Positions 34,210-47,568 of a stretch of 64,000 nucleotides of DNA are shown here, in pieces (within the stretch, counting starts at the first letter, position 1; each line of letters begins with the position of its first letter). This stretch comes from Argopecten irradians (lineage: Eukaryota; Mollusca; Bivalvia; Pectinida; Pectinidae). The notes under the pieces were generated by a model, which saw only the letters and a list, made by a program, of their open reading frames with translations, searched no databases and was not told where the DNA came from. Where the stretch lies: contig NC_091134.1 in NCBI RefSeq assembly GCF_041381155.1, forward strand, positions 38,833,338 through 38,897,337, in the 5' to 3' direction. A program made the translations under genes and the position numbers.

Positions 34210-35587
34210 GTAAGTGATATGCCGATCTACAGTATATAGATACATGATTGTCCTCATCAGCATGGACTCTATATTGTCTAGGCTAATGCTCACTATCATC
34301 CTTTATGTTAAAAATTGCATTATTTAAATTATAGGATTTTAACAGTATTGCCTGCATGTGTATACATGACTTTTAGATTTCTATTTTTTCACTGCATAAT
34401 TTTTGGATGTTTAGTCTACTTCTTGTAATAATAAGTAGACGTCTTGGTATAACAGTGATGTGCCGTTTACTTTGTATTTTCCAATTTTCCAAACCATCCA
34501 AGTAGGTTCGAGAAATTTAAAACATATAGAAAATCTAAAATTGGTTCATTTCAGTGATTTAGGGACTCTCCTGAGTCCAGCGTAAAATCATGATTTTTTC
34601 TGTTGGACTTGCCAAAATTTTGAGAATTCTTTATTTTCTGTTTACTAGGACTTCATGAAGATTTTTGAAAATTAATGTTAGACTTGTCTTAAAAAATTCC
34701 TACATAACTTGCTGTCCATTACATGTTTTTTTTCAGTGGAAAATTGAAGTTTTCTAATATATATGATACTGTAAAAACCATTTAAATTTTGTTGGACATT
34801 TACGTAAATCTTATTTATTTCGTGGGCACATAAAAAACGACGAAAAATAAAAACACAAACAAAAATTTAACCACAACTTAATCTTTATCTTAAATAGAAG
34901 AACAACGAAAATATCCTCAACGAAAACGTTTATAGACATCAAATAACAAAATTTTACCCCAACTAAATTAGATATTTTTACAATATAATGGGTCTATTCA
35001 CAACAGTAAAAATACCAATGCTTCAATGTCTTTTACTAAGTTTTATTCAGAAAACTAAAAACAACTTAAAAAACTAGATTTGATCGCGATCAAAACACGG
35101 GATTTCCACCTATGTATGATATAAGTAATGTTAGCGAACAGACGATTGCTTGAACGACGACGAACGATCTCACTCAATATTAATCAGAAAGCGTTTCTTA
35201 CGAAAGTAGTCTGGTCCAACCGAAAAACAGATTTAGGGGAATCCCCTTTTGGGCACAAGATTTCATAGAGAGGTGAATATATAGGAACCTGCTGATTGGA
35301 TATATTCAGGGTACACCAGTTAATGGTTTATGTGTGGGTCGGACAATACATGTAGATGTAAAATTTGTAAAGAATTTTGATAACTTCATTTAACCTGAAT
35401 AGTAGCAAACGTTAACACGGTCCTCTATGGGAATTTATTTGGTTCTGTGATCTCAAAACGGCCGGGTAGTTTCTCAAAATAGCACCGGTTGTGTTTGAAC
35501 ATCCGGTGTCACAGGTGACGGCTCTGCCACACACATAAAAGGTTTTTAAACCTGTCAGTTATTGTGTTTGTGCATTACTTTTATTGT
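34210..35587 (+). other. Gene 2 intron part
   Basis: AT-rich; short inverted phrases such as agtagac (34420-34440) only. Nothing assigned. Confidence 0.4.
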
Positions 35588-35690
35588 TTGTTTGTTCAAA
35601 ATGTACGTCCTATTAACAGCTAGGGTCACGTAAGGACGGCCTCCCATGTATGCGGTGTAGTTACACATGTACGTGTATTTACGCAAACAC
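35588..35690 (-). mobile_element. SINE-like repeat, 3' fragment
   Basis: The phrase tacgtcctattaacagctag, then ggtcacgtaaggacggcctc, is the reverse complement of the 3' end seen in 14394-14692 and in the SINE at 49845-50113. Confidence 0.5.
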
Positions 35691-35716
35691 GTGTACATTG
35701 TTCATATATACGTGTA

Positions 35717-36676
35717 TATGTAGTGTGATAGAACGGGTTTCTATCATTGTTGCATTTATTTCTACAGTATGTATATTTGTTATTGCACTCTTCTAAGTCT
35801 TCACTTCAGTGATCTGTTTATGTATCTTGGACCTAAATTCAAGGGAACACCAGTGAGAACAGGTCTTATCTAGGGTGTGTTTGCTGTTTAGCAGTCACAT
35901 TCATCAACCTAGTTGTCCTCATGATCACACCCCGATGATGACCGCTGGCCGGAGTACACGTGTGGTACACGTGGGAGGTTTTTATCAGTCAGTTGAGCCT
36001 TGTCTGTTTTAAGCGGAAGATATATTTAGTGTGTAGGTGGGTTGTTGTAGCAACGGTTTCACCTAAATATGGTGCTCTGTCCGGACATTGACCAATCAGT
36101 GGTCACTTTGGGGTAATGGGTTGATGAGTTGTTATAAAAGGGGCTGATTCTAAGGAAGCTTTGGTCTTGACTTAGGGAATAGGTAGGGAGCAGAGCCACG
36201 TCGTGCACTGTCAACAGTGCAACACTTGCGGGGTTTTCTGAGCTAGACTGCAACGTGGGTCTTTACTTAGAGTGTATCTATAGCTAACGTAGGGTTTGTG
36301 TATAATTAGGGGTTGTCAGGGGCTTAGGGCTTAGGCATCCTAAGGTATCCTAGTTTACACCGTTGGTTTTATATACCTCTAGAGTTAAGAACATTTGTAG
36401 GTGGTTAGTTGGCTCCGTAGGGTGTTAGGCTTTGTTTAGGGAACGTGGTAATCACACAGGACTTAGCTAATTAGGCCTAAAGTTTGGCTATAGTTAATCT
36501 TGGATACATTGTTACTGCTTCGGCACTTATATATCTCTTATTGTTATCTGTCTTAACGGGCACTATTGTGAATCTTCTATGTAATAATTAATCTACTTGT
36601 CTTTTATATAATAAATAGTTATTTGTACCTGTATTTACCTAGTTGAGTTATTGGATTAGTGTCAGTACTTCCGCTA
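35717..36676 (+). mobile_element. Possible solo LTR (old retroelement)
   Basis: A span with TGTAG and CTACA ends, a TATA-like ttataaaagggg near 36133 and a late aataaa near 36609. These are the layout of an LTR. There is no clear target duplication, no matching second copy and no coding remnant here. The assignment, to an unspecified LTR family, is tentative. Confidence 0.25.
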
Positions 36677-37274
36677 CATCCTAGAGATCGAACCAGTTGA
36701 GATACAGGCCTGTAACCTGTGGAGGAAACGGGATCCGGAGAAGATTTGTGACGACTGTGGACTCTGTTGTATACTAAAAATACTATACGATCACGATTTG
36801 GGACTTATACATATAACGGGAGCTACAGTCGGATCGCCCCTCCGGGTCTCTTGTGGAAAACCCTCCCTATTACAGTAGCACTTAAAACATCCCGAAAAGT
36901 ATTGAAAACTAAATGTAAAAATACCTTCGAAACGGCCCGTGTGTAACGAAGATTGAGCCCAGGACAGAATTTTAACCCGGCCGCTGATTGGCTGGCTTAT
37001 TATGAATTTCAAAATTAAAAATGTTTTCTGACAGGTGATTATTCCTTGATAACCGTGATATGAATTTGGAAATTCCGATTGAGATTTAGGTTCAAAATAT
37101 CAATTTTGATAATGAATAGGTAAACACATTAGAATTTCAGGTTTTTTTAAAGTGCAAAAATTCTCCTTTTCTTATGAAGATCTTGGACCAATGCGGAATA
37201 ACACGTACGATTAGAGTTTTAGTATTAGATATGGATTATCTCCCTTTGGCCACAGGCCACATCATGTAATCACA
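36677..37274. other. Unassigned stretch
   Basis: The phrase cctccgggtctcttgt near 36840 resembles the CTCTTGTT ends of the pearl-like elements and may be a fragment of one. Otherwise nothing. Confidence 0.3.
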
Positions 37275-39850
37275 ACTCAAAATCGCTGAAAGTTCTATAC
37301 CTCCGCCATTTTGAATCATATGACATTGAAATTGGTCATTTTATGTGTCTGAAAGCATGATCTTTCACATCCAATTCAAAACATTTCACCTTTGAATTTT
37401 CATGAATTACGATAAAATTTACGTTAAAAAATGAACGAAACGCCATATTCGGAGGGGTGTATTTCCACCATTTTCTAATTCCTGATTTTGAAATTATAAC
37501 TCTGTACAGACAATATATCAATGTCTACATTTACATCAAATCAACACCCTAAATTAAATCATAAAGGCCCTACGAGCTCACAAATTACGAAAAAAAATAA
37601 GGAAAACATACAGGTTTAAAGGCGCTGAAACGCGTGCCGCAAGGACAAATATAAACTAAAAATTCGATTTTTGATGTCCTATATCTCCGCCATTTTGAAT
37701 CTGATGACCTTGAACTTGGTCATTTTATGTGTCTGAAAGCATGATCTTTTACATCCAATTCAAAACATTTCACCTTTGAATTTTCATGAATTACGCTAAA
37801 ATTATACGTTAAAAAATGAACGAAACGCCATATTCGGAGGTCTATATTTCCGCCATTTTCAAATTCATGTCTTTGAAATTAAAAACCTGTACAGACAATA
37901 GGCTAAAGCTAACATTTACAAAAAATCAACACCCTACATGAGATGATCAAGGCCCTACGAGCTCACAAATAACGGACAAAAATAAGAAAATGAAACAAAT
38001 TGCCATATTTGGAGAGCTATATTTTCGCCATTTTTCCATTTAACCCCTTAAAAATAAATAACTTTTGAAGACAAAAAGTTCATACAACATAGGTATGAGA
38101 AATCAACACTGTACATACAGGTTTAAAGGCGCTGAAACGTCTCGGGCAAGGACAAATATAAACTAAAAATTCGATTTTCGATGTCCTATATCTCCGCCAT
38201 TTTGAATCATATGACCTTGAAATTGGTCATGATTTATGTGTCTTAGAGCATAGCTCTTTCACATCTAATTCAAAACAATTTTCTTTGAAAATTCATAAAT
38301 AACGGTAAAATTTACTTTAAAAAAATGAACGAAACGCCATATTCGGAGGGCTACATTTCCGCCATTTTCAGTGCTTTGTCTTTGAAATTGAAACCCGATA
38401 CAGATAATATGTTAAAGTCTACATTTACAAAAAATCAACACCCTACATTAAATTATAAAGGCGCTACGAGCACACAAATTACGATTGAAAAATAAGGAAA
38501 TGGAACAAATTGCCATATTTGGAGAGCTATATTTCCGCCATTTTTCTATATAATCCCTTTAAAACCCAAAACTTTTGAAGACAAAAGTTCATACAACACG
38601 CGGTATGAAAAATCAACACCGTACATACAGGTATAAAGGCGCTGAAACGTCTCTCGGGCAGGGGCAAATATAAACTAAATTTTCGATTTTTGATGTCCTA
38701 TATCTCCGCCATTTTTTGATCATATGACCTTGAATTTGGTCATTTATGTGCCTGAGAACATGCTCTTTCATATGCGCCATTCGAAACATTTCTATGGTAA
38801 AGTTCATTTTTGACCTTTGTTTGACCTCATTTGACCCCCTAGTGAACTCGTGACCTTGACATAATTTCTGATTAACATGTAATGAGAAAAAAACGTGAAT
38901 TATCGTGATCTACATGGAGAATGAAAACGTACATGTTGTGTAGCGTACGGTTATGAAATTATGAGCGTTTAAAGTTCGTTCGAAAAAAGCAGTTTTTTAC
39001 GTCTGTGACCCTTGACCTTGAACGTTATCCTCCAAAATCGAGAGTACATTTGAAGAACTCATGTACGTACATAACGTGTCCAAATTTACAGCGCTCTACA
39101 CCTCTTATTTATAAAGAAGAAGTCGTTTAAAGATTTAAAGCTTTTTGAACCCTGTGACCTTGAATGAATGTCAAGGTCAATAAAAAGGCATAAGTTCTGT
39201 AGACATTCGTCCATGCTATGTCTATACAAAAAATCAAGCATGTATGTTAAGTATTAAAGGCGCTGAAAACCTTTAAATATTTTTGGCGGGAAAACGCCAA
39301 AATATCCTTTTTTCAAAGGCCTATATCTCCGCCATTTTGGATCTCATGACCTTAAAACTTGTCATTTATATATTTCTGAGGGCATGCCCTTTCATATCCA
39401 ACTTTCAAAACTTTTCTGTGACAAATTTCGTTTTTGACCTTTGTTTGACCCCGTAGCGAACTCTTGACCTTGACATAATCTCATGATAACATGGCATGGG
39501 AAAAGCACGCGCAATGTCAAGATCTATCTGAATAACAAAACGTGAACGATGTAAACCATACAGTAATGAAGCTATGAGCGCTTAAACTTCGTTCCAAAAA
39601 AAATGTTTTTTTACGTCTGTGACCTTGACCTTGAACATTTTTGTAAAAAATCGAACGTACATTTCAAGATCTTATGTACATTCATAACGTGTCCAAAGTT
39701 GAGCGTCGTACCTTATTTCGTTCCTGAGATATCCTGCGGAACAAGATTTGTGGAATAAGAATAAAAAAGAAAAATAAGAATAATAATAATAAGAAGAAAA
39801 AACAGAACAATAACAATAGGGATTTCCATCACCTCAATGAAATCCCTAAT
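37275..39850 (-). mobile_element. Pearl-like element with ~500-bp higher-order tandem core
   Basis: The phrases tatatctccgccattttgaa, gaacgaaacgccatattcgg and aggcgctgaaacg recur. The larger period is near 510 bp (units at about 37.68, 38.18 and 38.69 kb). On the minus strand the element begins at about 39850 with the hairpin TAGGGATTTC...GAAATCCCTA, then a ttattattattctt simple repeat, then the core. That is the same layout as the AGCTCACC elements. Its far end is unclear. Confidence 0.6.
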
Positions 39851-40096
39851 AAGAAAAAAAACTTTTTAAAACCACATTTAAAGCAATAGCATCCTCCATA
39901 CAATTTAGAAGGCCAGGATCTCGATCTACATATAGATATAATGACAACTTATATTTGTATTAAATTTTGTTTTTGTTTTACCACAGAAACTAAAGTTCTT
40001 TGGCTTCATTCTCGAAGCTTATTGAAATCTTCGGTTTCTGTAGAGGTAATATTCAAAGGATCACTTAATTTGCTATGTAAATAATTGTTTTACATG

Positions 40097-41252
40097 TTTT
40101 AGACCACCATCATCTGATTGTGGGCTATTCAAATCGCTTTTCTGTCCGTGGTCACTGTCATCCGTCCTTCTGTGTCCGCGTCCGTCTGTCCGTCCGTCCG
40201 TCCTTCAGTATGTCCTTCGGGTCCGTTAACATTTATTGTTACTTTTTTTTTTGTTAAGCTATTTCTCCAGTAAAGTGCTGAAGGGATCTCTCCTCAAATT
40301 TCACTTGTAGGGGTTCCCCTAGGGCCCTAGTTTGTGCATATTGCATTTTAGGGACCGATCGGTTTACAAGATGGCCGCCAGGCCACCATCTTGGATTTTG
40401 ATAGTTAAAGTTTGTTACCGCTATTTCTCAGAAAGTACTGAAGGGATCTCTCCCAAATTTCACAGGTAGGTTCCCCTAGGGCCCTTGTTGTGCATATTTC
40501 ATTTCGGGACACGATCGGTTATCAAGATGGCCGCCAGACCGCCATCTTGGAATTTGATAGTTAAAAGTTTGTTAACGCTATTTCTCAGAAGTACCAAAGG
40601 GATCTCTCTCAAATTTCACATGTAGGTTCCCCTAGGGCCCTAGTTGTGCATATTTCATTTTTGAAACTGATCGGTTGACAAGATGGCCGCCAGGCCGCCA
40701 TCTTGGATTTTGATAGTTAAAGTTTGTTACCGCTATTTCTGTAGGTTCCCTATTTCTGAACACGATCGGTGAAAATGCCCCAGGGCCGCCAGGATTTTGA
40801 TACCTCTCTCAAATTTCTCAAATTTCACATGTAGGTTCCCCTAGGGCCCTAGTTGTGCATATTTCATTTCTGAACAGATCGGTTGACAAAGATGGCCGCC
40901 AGGCCGCCATCTGGATTTTGATAGTTAAAGTTTTTTACCGCTATTTCTTAGAACAGTACTGTAGGGATCTCTCTCAAATTTCACAGGTAGGTTCCCCTGG
41001 GGCCTTAGTTGTGCATATTGCATTTTGGGACCAATCAATCAACAAGATGGTCGAAGGTAGCAATCTTTGATTTTTGATTATTGAAGTTTGTTAGTGTTAT
41101 ATATCTCAGAAAAGTACTGAAAGGATCTTTCTCAAATTTCATATGTAGTATTATGTAGTAAAAGTTTGAAAAGCAGAGAAAATTAAGATCCCTCTTTGGT
41201 AGACATAGATCATTCTTTGGTGGGCGCCAAGATCCCTCTGGGATCTCTTGTT
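40097..41252 (+). mobile_element. Pearl-like element, gccgccatcttgg core
   Basis: It starts with the imperfect hairpin CCACCATCATCTGATTGTGG, then a gtccgtccgtcc tract (40140-40225). Core units of about 150-160 bp follow, containing gggatctctctcaaatttca, aagatggccgcca and ccgccatcttggattttgat. It ends gatccctctgggatctcttg tt. The last unit is diverged. It directly precedes the exon array. Confidence 0.75.
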
Positions 41253-41570
41253 AAATATTCATTTTCAACCTAAGCCTCCAATCTTCCTTCTGAATCATTA
41301 TTGCTGGTACATTGAAGTGAATGATCTTAACCTACTTTTATAAGTCATCAAATATTTCAAAAACTTACAGTTTCAACCATTAAGGCCTATTAGAGTCTCC
41401 TGTTTCTCAAAAGTAAAGCATCTAGTTCTATTCATTTGGTTCTATTCATGAAGCTGTAAAAAGACATGATTGAAAGCCTGGTGTCTGAGGTAATCATTAC
41501 AGGGATACTTAACTTTGCAATGTAAATAATTGTATTACATTTGTAAATATTCATTTCCAACTACTACCAG

Positions 41571-41696
41571 AAATCCAGGCTGGTGAGACAGGTTGTACAG
41601 GTATAACCAATGAGTGTACTGCCATGTCTACCTGTACCGGGAACCAATGTATCTGTATCAGTGGTTACTATGACAGTGGTGCTGTCTGTTCTCTTC
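41571..41696 (+). CDS. Gene 2 array module exon 1
   Basis: 126 bp, phase 1-1. Encodes EIQAGETGCTGITNECTAMS followed by TCTGNQCICISGYYDSGAVC and SL. The six cysteines have the spacing of exon B of gene 1 (C-x6-C-x5-C-x4-C-x-C-x10-C). Acceptor cactaccag-like (ctactaccag), donor cgtaagt. An extracellular EGF/EB-like module; ligand unknown. Confidence 0.88.
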
Positions 41697-43030
41697 GTAA
41701 GTTTTTAGTTCATTTTCATAAACTAACCGTCTGTATGTAGTACAAGACTAATGCTTCAACCACTTGTAATCAGGTTTGTTTTTGGTTTATTATAGAAATA
41801 TAATGATAATGGACATCAAATCAGACAAATGGGTTTAGCTGTACAAAAATTATGATATTATTATTATAAAGAGATTGCTTAAGACAATTATTAAGGGATT
41901 GACACTATAAAAACCCTTCAGTGTCGAAGTTTCCGGTAGACTAGAAATTTGATTAAAATCTGATGACTATTATAGAATAAGAGCTAGAATTAATTCATTA
42001 TTCATTAGGATTTTGCTGCAGGACTGTTGGCCTATATATAATAAGTTACTGTGCTATAATTATATAATGTCTATTTAAGCTTTAACTTAATTCTCCATAA
42101 TCGAAAGCCCCAGGTTACTGATATTTTGCCTGTAGCCTTGATGGGATGAGGGTTACAGAGTTTGTTCAAACGAATTGGTACCTTTACATATATATATACA
42201 TTTAACGTCACAGGGGTCTAAAAAACTAAAATCCATCCTACAGGACTTCTTGGCAATAAATAAGAGCTCTTGAGAGACCTGATATTTGGCCTGTAGTATA
42301 TATGCTTGCATTAAATTTGTTCAAGTGCATACCTGTCAGCTTTCAGGAATTGCAATGCGGGAGAAAGGACATATGAGCAAAATTTTCAACAGTCCAACTG
42401 AGGCGCTACACGTCGCTTATCATTATTACTTGTGATGTTTTAGCATATTAAACCCTGTTTATCTTTAGAAAATAACATGGGATGGAAATATTTCTTGAAT
42501 GAATAAGCTTATTTTTATATCCTATCAGTTGAAAAACTTGTATCTTTAACATCAAAAGTTTTTATCATGTAAAATAACATTTGTGTAATTAATCAAGTGT
42601 AGAAGGAGAAGGAGAAAAGGGTTCTGATAATATATTCTTGTTGCGACCTCAAATATTGAAACAATTGGATCCATGTGTTGAAGTTACATCTTCAAAAAAT
42701 ATGTTTCGTCTGTATCTGTGCTTGTTTTCTTTCACTTTCAATCTCCTTCTGAATCATTATTGCTGGTACATTGAAGGGAATGATCTTAACCTACTTTTAT
42801 AAGTCATCAAATATATAAAAAAAACTTAAGTTTCAACCATTAAGGCCTATTAGAGTCTCCTGTTTCTCAAAAGTAAAGCATCTAGTTCTATTCATTTGGT
42901 TCTATTCATGAAGCTGTAAAAAGACATGATTGAAAGCCTGGTGTCTGAGGTAATCATTACAGGGATACTTAACTTTGCAATGTAAATAATTGTATTACAT
43001 TTGTAAATATTCATTTCCAACTACTACCAG

Positions 43031-43168
43031 AAATCCAGGCTGGTGAGACAGGCTGTGCAGGTATAGCCAATGAGTGTACTGCCATGTCTACCTGTACCGG
43101 GAACCAATGTATCTGTATCAGTGGTTACTATGACAGTGGTGCTCTGTGGTGTGCTGTCTGGTCTCTTC
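43031..43168 (+). CDS. Gene 2 array module exon 2, variant end
   Basis: 138 bp, still phase 1-1. Identical in style to exon 1 (EIQAGETGCAGIANECTAMS) up to GYYDSGA. A 12-base in-frame insertion (ctgtggtgtgct) then changes the end to LWCAVWSL. The usual last cysteine becomes Trp (TGT to TGG), while the insertion supplies a new cysteine three residues earlier. The count of six is kept, with altered spacing. Confidence 0.8.
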
Positions 43169-44515
43169 GTAAGTTTTTAGTTCATTTTCATAAACTAACC
43201 GTCTGTATGTAGTACAAGACTAATGCTTCAACCACTTGTAATCAGGTTTGTTTTTGGTTTATTATAGAAATATAATGATAATGGACATCAAATCAGACAA
43301 ATGGGTTTAGCTGTACAAAAATTATGATATTATTATTATAAAGAGATGTTTAAGACATTTATTAGGGGATTGACACTATAAAAACCCTTCAGTGTCGAAG
43401 TTTCCGGTAGACTAGAAATTTTATGAAATCTGATGACTATTATAAAATAAGAGCTAGAATTAATTCATTATTCATTAGGATTTTGCTGCAGGACTGTTGG
43501 CCTATATATAATAAGTTAATGTGCTATAATGTCTATTTAAGCTTTAACTTAATTCTCCATAACCGAAAGCCCCAGGGTACTGATATTTTGCCTGTAGCCT
43601 TGACGGGATGAGGGTTACAGAGTTTGTTCAAACGAATTGGTACCTTTACATATATACATACATTTAACGTCACAGGGGTCTAAAAAACTAAAATCCTTAC
43701 ATGACTTCTTGGCAATAAATAAGAGCTCTTGAGAGACCTGATATTTGGCCTGTAGTATATATGCTTGCATTAAATTTGTTCAAGTGCATACCTGTCAGCT
43801 TTCAGGAATTGCAATGCGGGAGAAAGGACATATGAGCGAAATTTTCAACAGTCCAACTGAGGCGCTACACGTCGCTTATCATTATTACTTGTGATGTTTT
43901 AGCATATTAAACCCTGTTTATCTTTAGAAAATAACATGGGATGGAAATATTTCTTGAATGAATAAGCTTATTTTTATATCCTATCAGTTGAAAAACTTGT
44001 ATCTTTAACATCAAAAGTTTTTATCATGTAAAATAACATTTGTGTAAGCTTAATCAAGTGTAGAAGAGAAGGAGAAAAAGGGTTCTGATAATATATTCTT
44101 TAGCTTGCGACTTCGTCATCAAATATTGAAACAATTGGATCCATGTGTTGAAGTTACATCTTCAAAATATGTTTCGTCTGTATCTGTGCTTGTTTTCTTT
44201 CACTTTCAATCTCCTTCTGAATCATTATTGCTGGTACATTGAAGGGAATGATCTTAACCTACTTTTATAAGTCATCAAATATATAAAAAAAACTTAGTTT
44301 CAACCATTAAGGCCTATTAGAGTCTCCTGTTCTCGCAAAAAGTAAAGCACATCCTAGGTTCTATTCTTTTGGTTATATTCATGAAGCTGTAAAAAAGGAC
44401 ATGATTTGATAAAGCCTGGTGATCCTCTAGGTGAAATCATTACAGGGATACTTAACTTTGCAATGTAATAATTGTATTACTATTTGTAAAATATTCATTT
44501 CCAACTAATACCAAG

Positions 44516-44652
44516 AAATCCAGGGCTGGTGAGGCACAGGATTGTACAGGTAATGTGATAAGCCAATGAGTGTACTGCCATGTCTACCTGTACCGGGAAC
44601 CAATGTATCTGTAACAGTGGTTACTATGACAGTGGTGCTGTCTGTTCTCTTC
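44516..44652 (+). pseudogene. Gene 2 array module exon 3, many small indels
   Basis: 137 bp against 126 in intact copies. Extra bases are scattered through the first third (cagggctgg, gaggcacagg, ggtaatgtgata) and the acceptor reads ccaag. The second half, from GAGTGTACTGCCATG, matches the other copies exactly. The frame is lost if read as given. The surrounding intron shows the same peppering of insertions, which suggests read error more than biology. Confidence 0.75.
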
Positions 44653-45985
44653 GTAAGTTTTTAGTTCATTTTCATAAACTAACCGTCTGTATGTAGTACA
44701 AGACTAATGCTTCAACCACTTGTAATCAGGTTTGTTTTTGGTTTATTATAGAAATATAATGATAATGGACATCAAATCAGACAAATGGGTTTAGCTGTAC
44801 AAAAATTATGATATTATTATTATAAAGAGATGTTTAAGACATTTATTAGGGGATTGACACTATAAAAACCCTTCAGTGTCGAAGTTTCCGGTAGACTAGA
44901 AATTTTATGAAATCTGATGACTATTATAAAATAAGAGCTAGAATTAATTCATTATTCATTAGGATTTTGCTGCAGGACTGTTGGCCTATATATAATAAGT
45001 TACTGTGCTATAATTATATAATGTCTATTTAAGCTTTAACTTAATTCTCCATAATCGAAAGCCCCAGGTTACTGATATTTTGCCTGTAGCCTTGATGGGA
45101 TGAGGGTTACAGAGTTTGTTCAAACGAATTGGTACCTTTACATATATACATACATTTAACGTCACAGGGGTCTAAAAAACTAAAATCCTTACAGGACTTC
45201 TTGGCAATAAATAAGAGCTCTTGAGAGACCTGATATTTGGCCTGTAGTATATATGCTTGCATTAAATTTGTTCAAGTGCATACCTGTCAGCTTTCAGGAA
45301 TTGCAATGCGGGAGAAAGGACATATGAGCGAAATTTTCAACAGTCCAACTGAGGCTAGCATACACGTCGCTTATCATTATTACTTGTGATGTTTTTAGCA
45401 TATTAAACCTGTTTATCTTTAGAAAATAACATGGGATGGAAATATTTCTTGAATGAATAAGCTTATTTTTATATCCTATCAGTTGAAAAAACTTGTATCT
45501 TTAACATCAAAAGTTTTTATCATGTAAAATAACATTTGTGTAATTAATCAAGTGTAGAAGGAGAAGGAGAAAAGGGTTCTGATAATATATTCTTGTTGCG
45601 ACCTCAAATATTGAAACAATTGGATCCATGTGTTGAAGTTACATCTTCAAAATATGTTTCGTCTGTATCTGTGCTTGTTTTCTTTCACTTTCAATCTCCT
45701 TCTGAATCATTATTGCTGGTACATTGAAGGGAATGATCTTAACCTACTTTTTATAAGTCATCAAATATATCAAAAAAAACTTAGTTTCAACCATTAAGGC
45801 CTATTAGAGTCTCCTGTTTCTCAAAAGTAAAGCATCTAGTTCTATTCATTTGGTTCTATTCATGAAGCTGTAAAAAGACATGATTGAAAGCCTGGTGTCT
45901 GAGGTAATCATTACAGGGATACTTAACTTTGCAAATGTAAATAATTGTATTACATTTGTAAATATTCATTTCCAACTACTACCAG

Positions 45986-46113
45986 AAATCCAGGCTGGTG
46001 AGACAGGCTGTACAAGGTATAGCCAATGAGTGTACTGCCATGTCTACCTGTACCGGGAACCAATGTATCTGTATCAGTGGTTACTATGACAGTGGTCGCT
46101 GTCTGTTCTCTTC
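45986..46113 (+). pseudogene. Gene 2 array module exon 4, two 1-base insertions
   Basis: 128 bp. An extra A (gtacaAggtat) and an extra C (agtggtCgctg) relative to the 126-bp copies put it out of frame between the first cysteine and the last. All else matches. Sequencing error and genuine decay are both possible. Confidence 0.78.
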
Positions 46114-47442
46114 GTAAGTTTTTAGTTCATTTTCATAAACTAACCGCTGTATGTAGTACAAGACTAATGCTTCAAACCACTTGTAATCAGGTTTGTTTTT
46201 GGTTTATTATAGAAATATAATGATAATGGACATCAAATCAGACAAATGGGTTTAGCTGTACAAAAATTATGATATTATTATTATAAAGAGATGTTTAAGA
46301 CATTTATTAGGGGATTGACACTATAAAAACCCTTCAGTGTCGAAGTTTCCGGTAGACTAGAAATTTTATGAAATCTGATGACTATTATAAAATAAGAGCT
46401 AGAATTAATTCATTATTCATTAGGATTTTGCTGCAGGACTGTTGGCCTATATATAATAAGTTAATGTGCTATAATGTCTATTTAAGCTTTAACTTAATTC
46501 TCCATAACCGAAAGTACATCCCCAGGGTACTGATATTTTGCCTGTAGCCTTGACGGGATGAGGGTTACAGAGTTTGTTCAAACGAATTGGTACCGTTTAC
46601 ATATATACATACATTTAACTTCACAGGGGTCTAAAAAACTAAAATCCTTACATGACTTCTTGGCAATAAATAAGAGCTCTTGAGAGACCTGATATTTGGC
46701 CTGTAGTATATATGCTTGCATTAAATTTGTTCAAGTGCATACCTGTCAGCTTTCAGGAATTGCAATGCGGGAGAAAGGACATATGAGCGAAATTTTCAAC
46801 AGTCCAACTGAGGCGCTACACGTCGCTTATCATTATTACTTGTGATGTTTTAGCATATTAAACCCTGTTTATCTTTAGAAAATAACATAGGATAGAAATA
46901 TTTTATGAATGAATAAGCTTTTTTTTATATCCTATCAGTTGAAAAACTTGTATCTTTAACATCAAAAGTTTTTATCATGTAAAATAACATTTGTGTAATT
47001 AATCAAGTGTAGAAAGAGAAGGAGAAAAAGGTTCTGATATTATATATTCTTGTTGCGATTTCAAAATAATGAAACAATTGGATCCATTTGTGAAGTAACG
47101 TCATCAATATATGTTTCGTCTGTACCGGTACTTTTCTTCTTTCACTTTCAATCTCCTTCTGAATCATTATTGCTGGTACATTGAAGTGAATGATCTTAAC
47201 CTACTTTTATATTAAGTCATCAAATATATCAAAAACTTACAGCTTCAACCGTTAAGGCCTATGGTCTCCAGTTTCCAAAAACTAAAGCATCTCGTTCTAT
47301 TCATTTGGTTCTATTCATGAAGCTGTAAAAAGACATGATTGAAAGCCTGGTGTCTGAGGTAATCATTACAGGAACATAACTTATTTTTGCATAGTTATTA
47401 ATTCTATTGTATTTGTAAATATTCATTTCCAATTACTACCAG

Positions 47443-47568
47443 AAATCCAGGCTGGTGAGACAGGTTGTACAGGTATAACCAATGAGTGTACTGCCATGTC
47501 TACCTGTACCGGGAACCAATGTATCTGTAACAGTGGTTACTATGACAGTGGTGCTGTCTGTTCTCTTC
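47443..47568 (+). CDS. Gene 2 array module exon 5
   Basis: 126 bp, phase 1-1, intact. Same as array exon 1, but with ICNSGYYDS in place of ICISGYYDS between the fifth and sixth cysteines. The Asn form is also found in copies 3 and 6 and matches the NNG/NTG of gene 1 modules, so it is probably ancestral. The upstream intron carries a few diverged bases that copies 1-4 lack. Confidence 0.88.
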
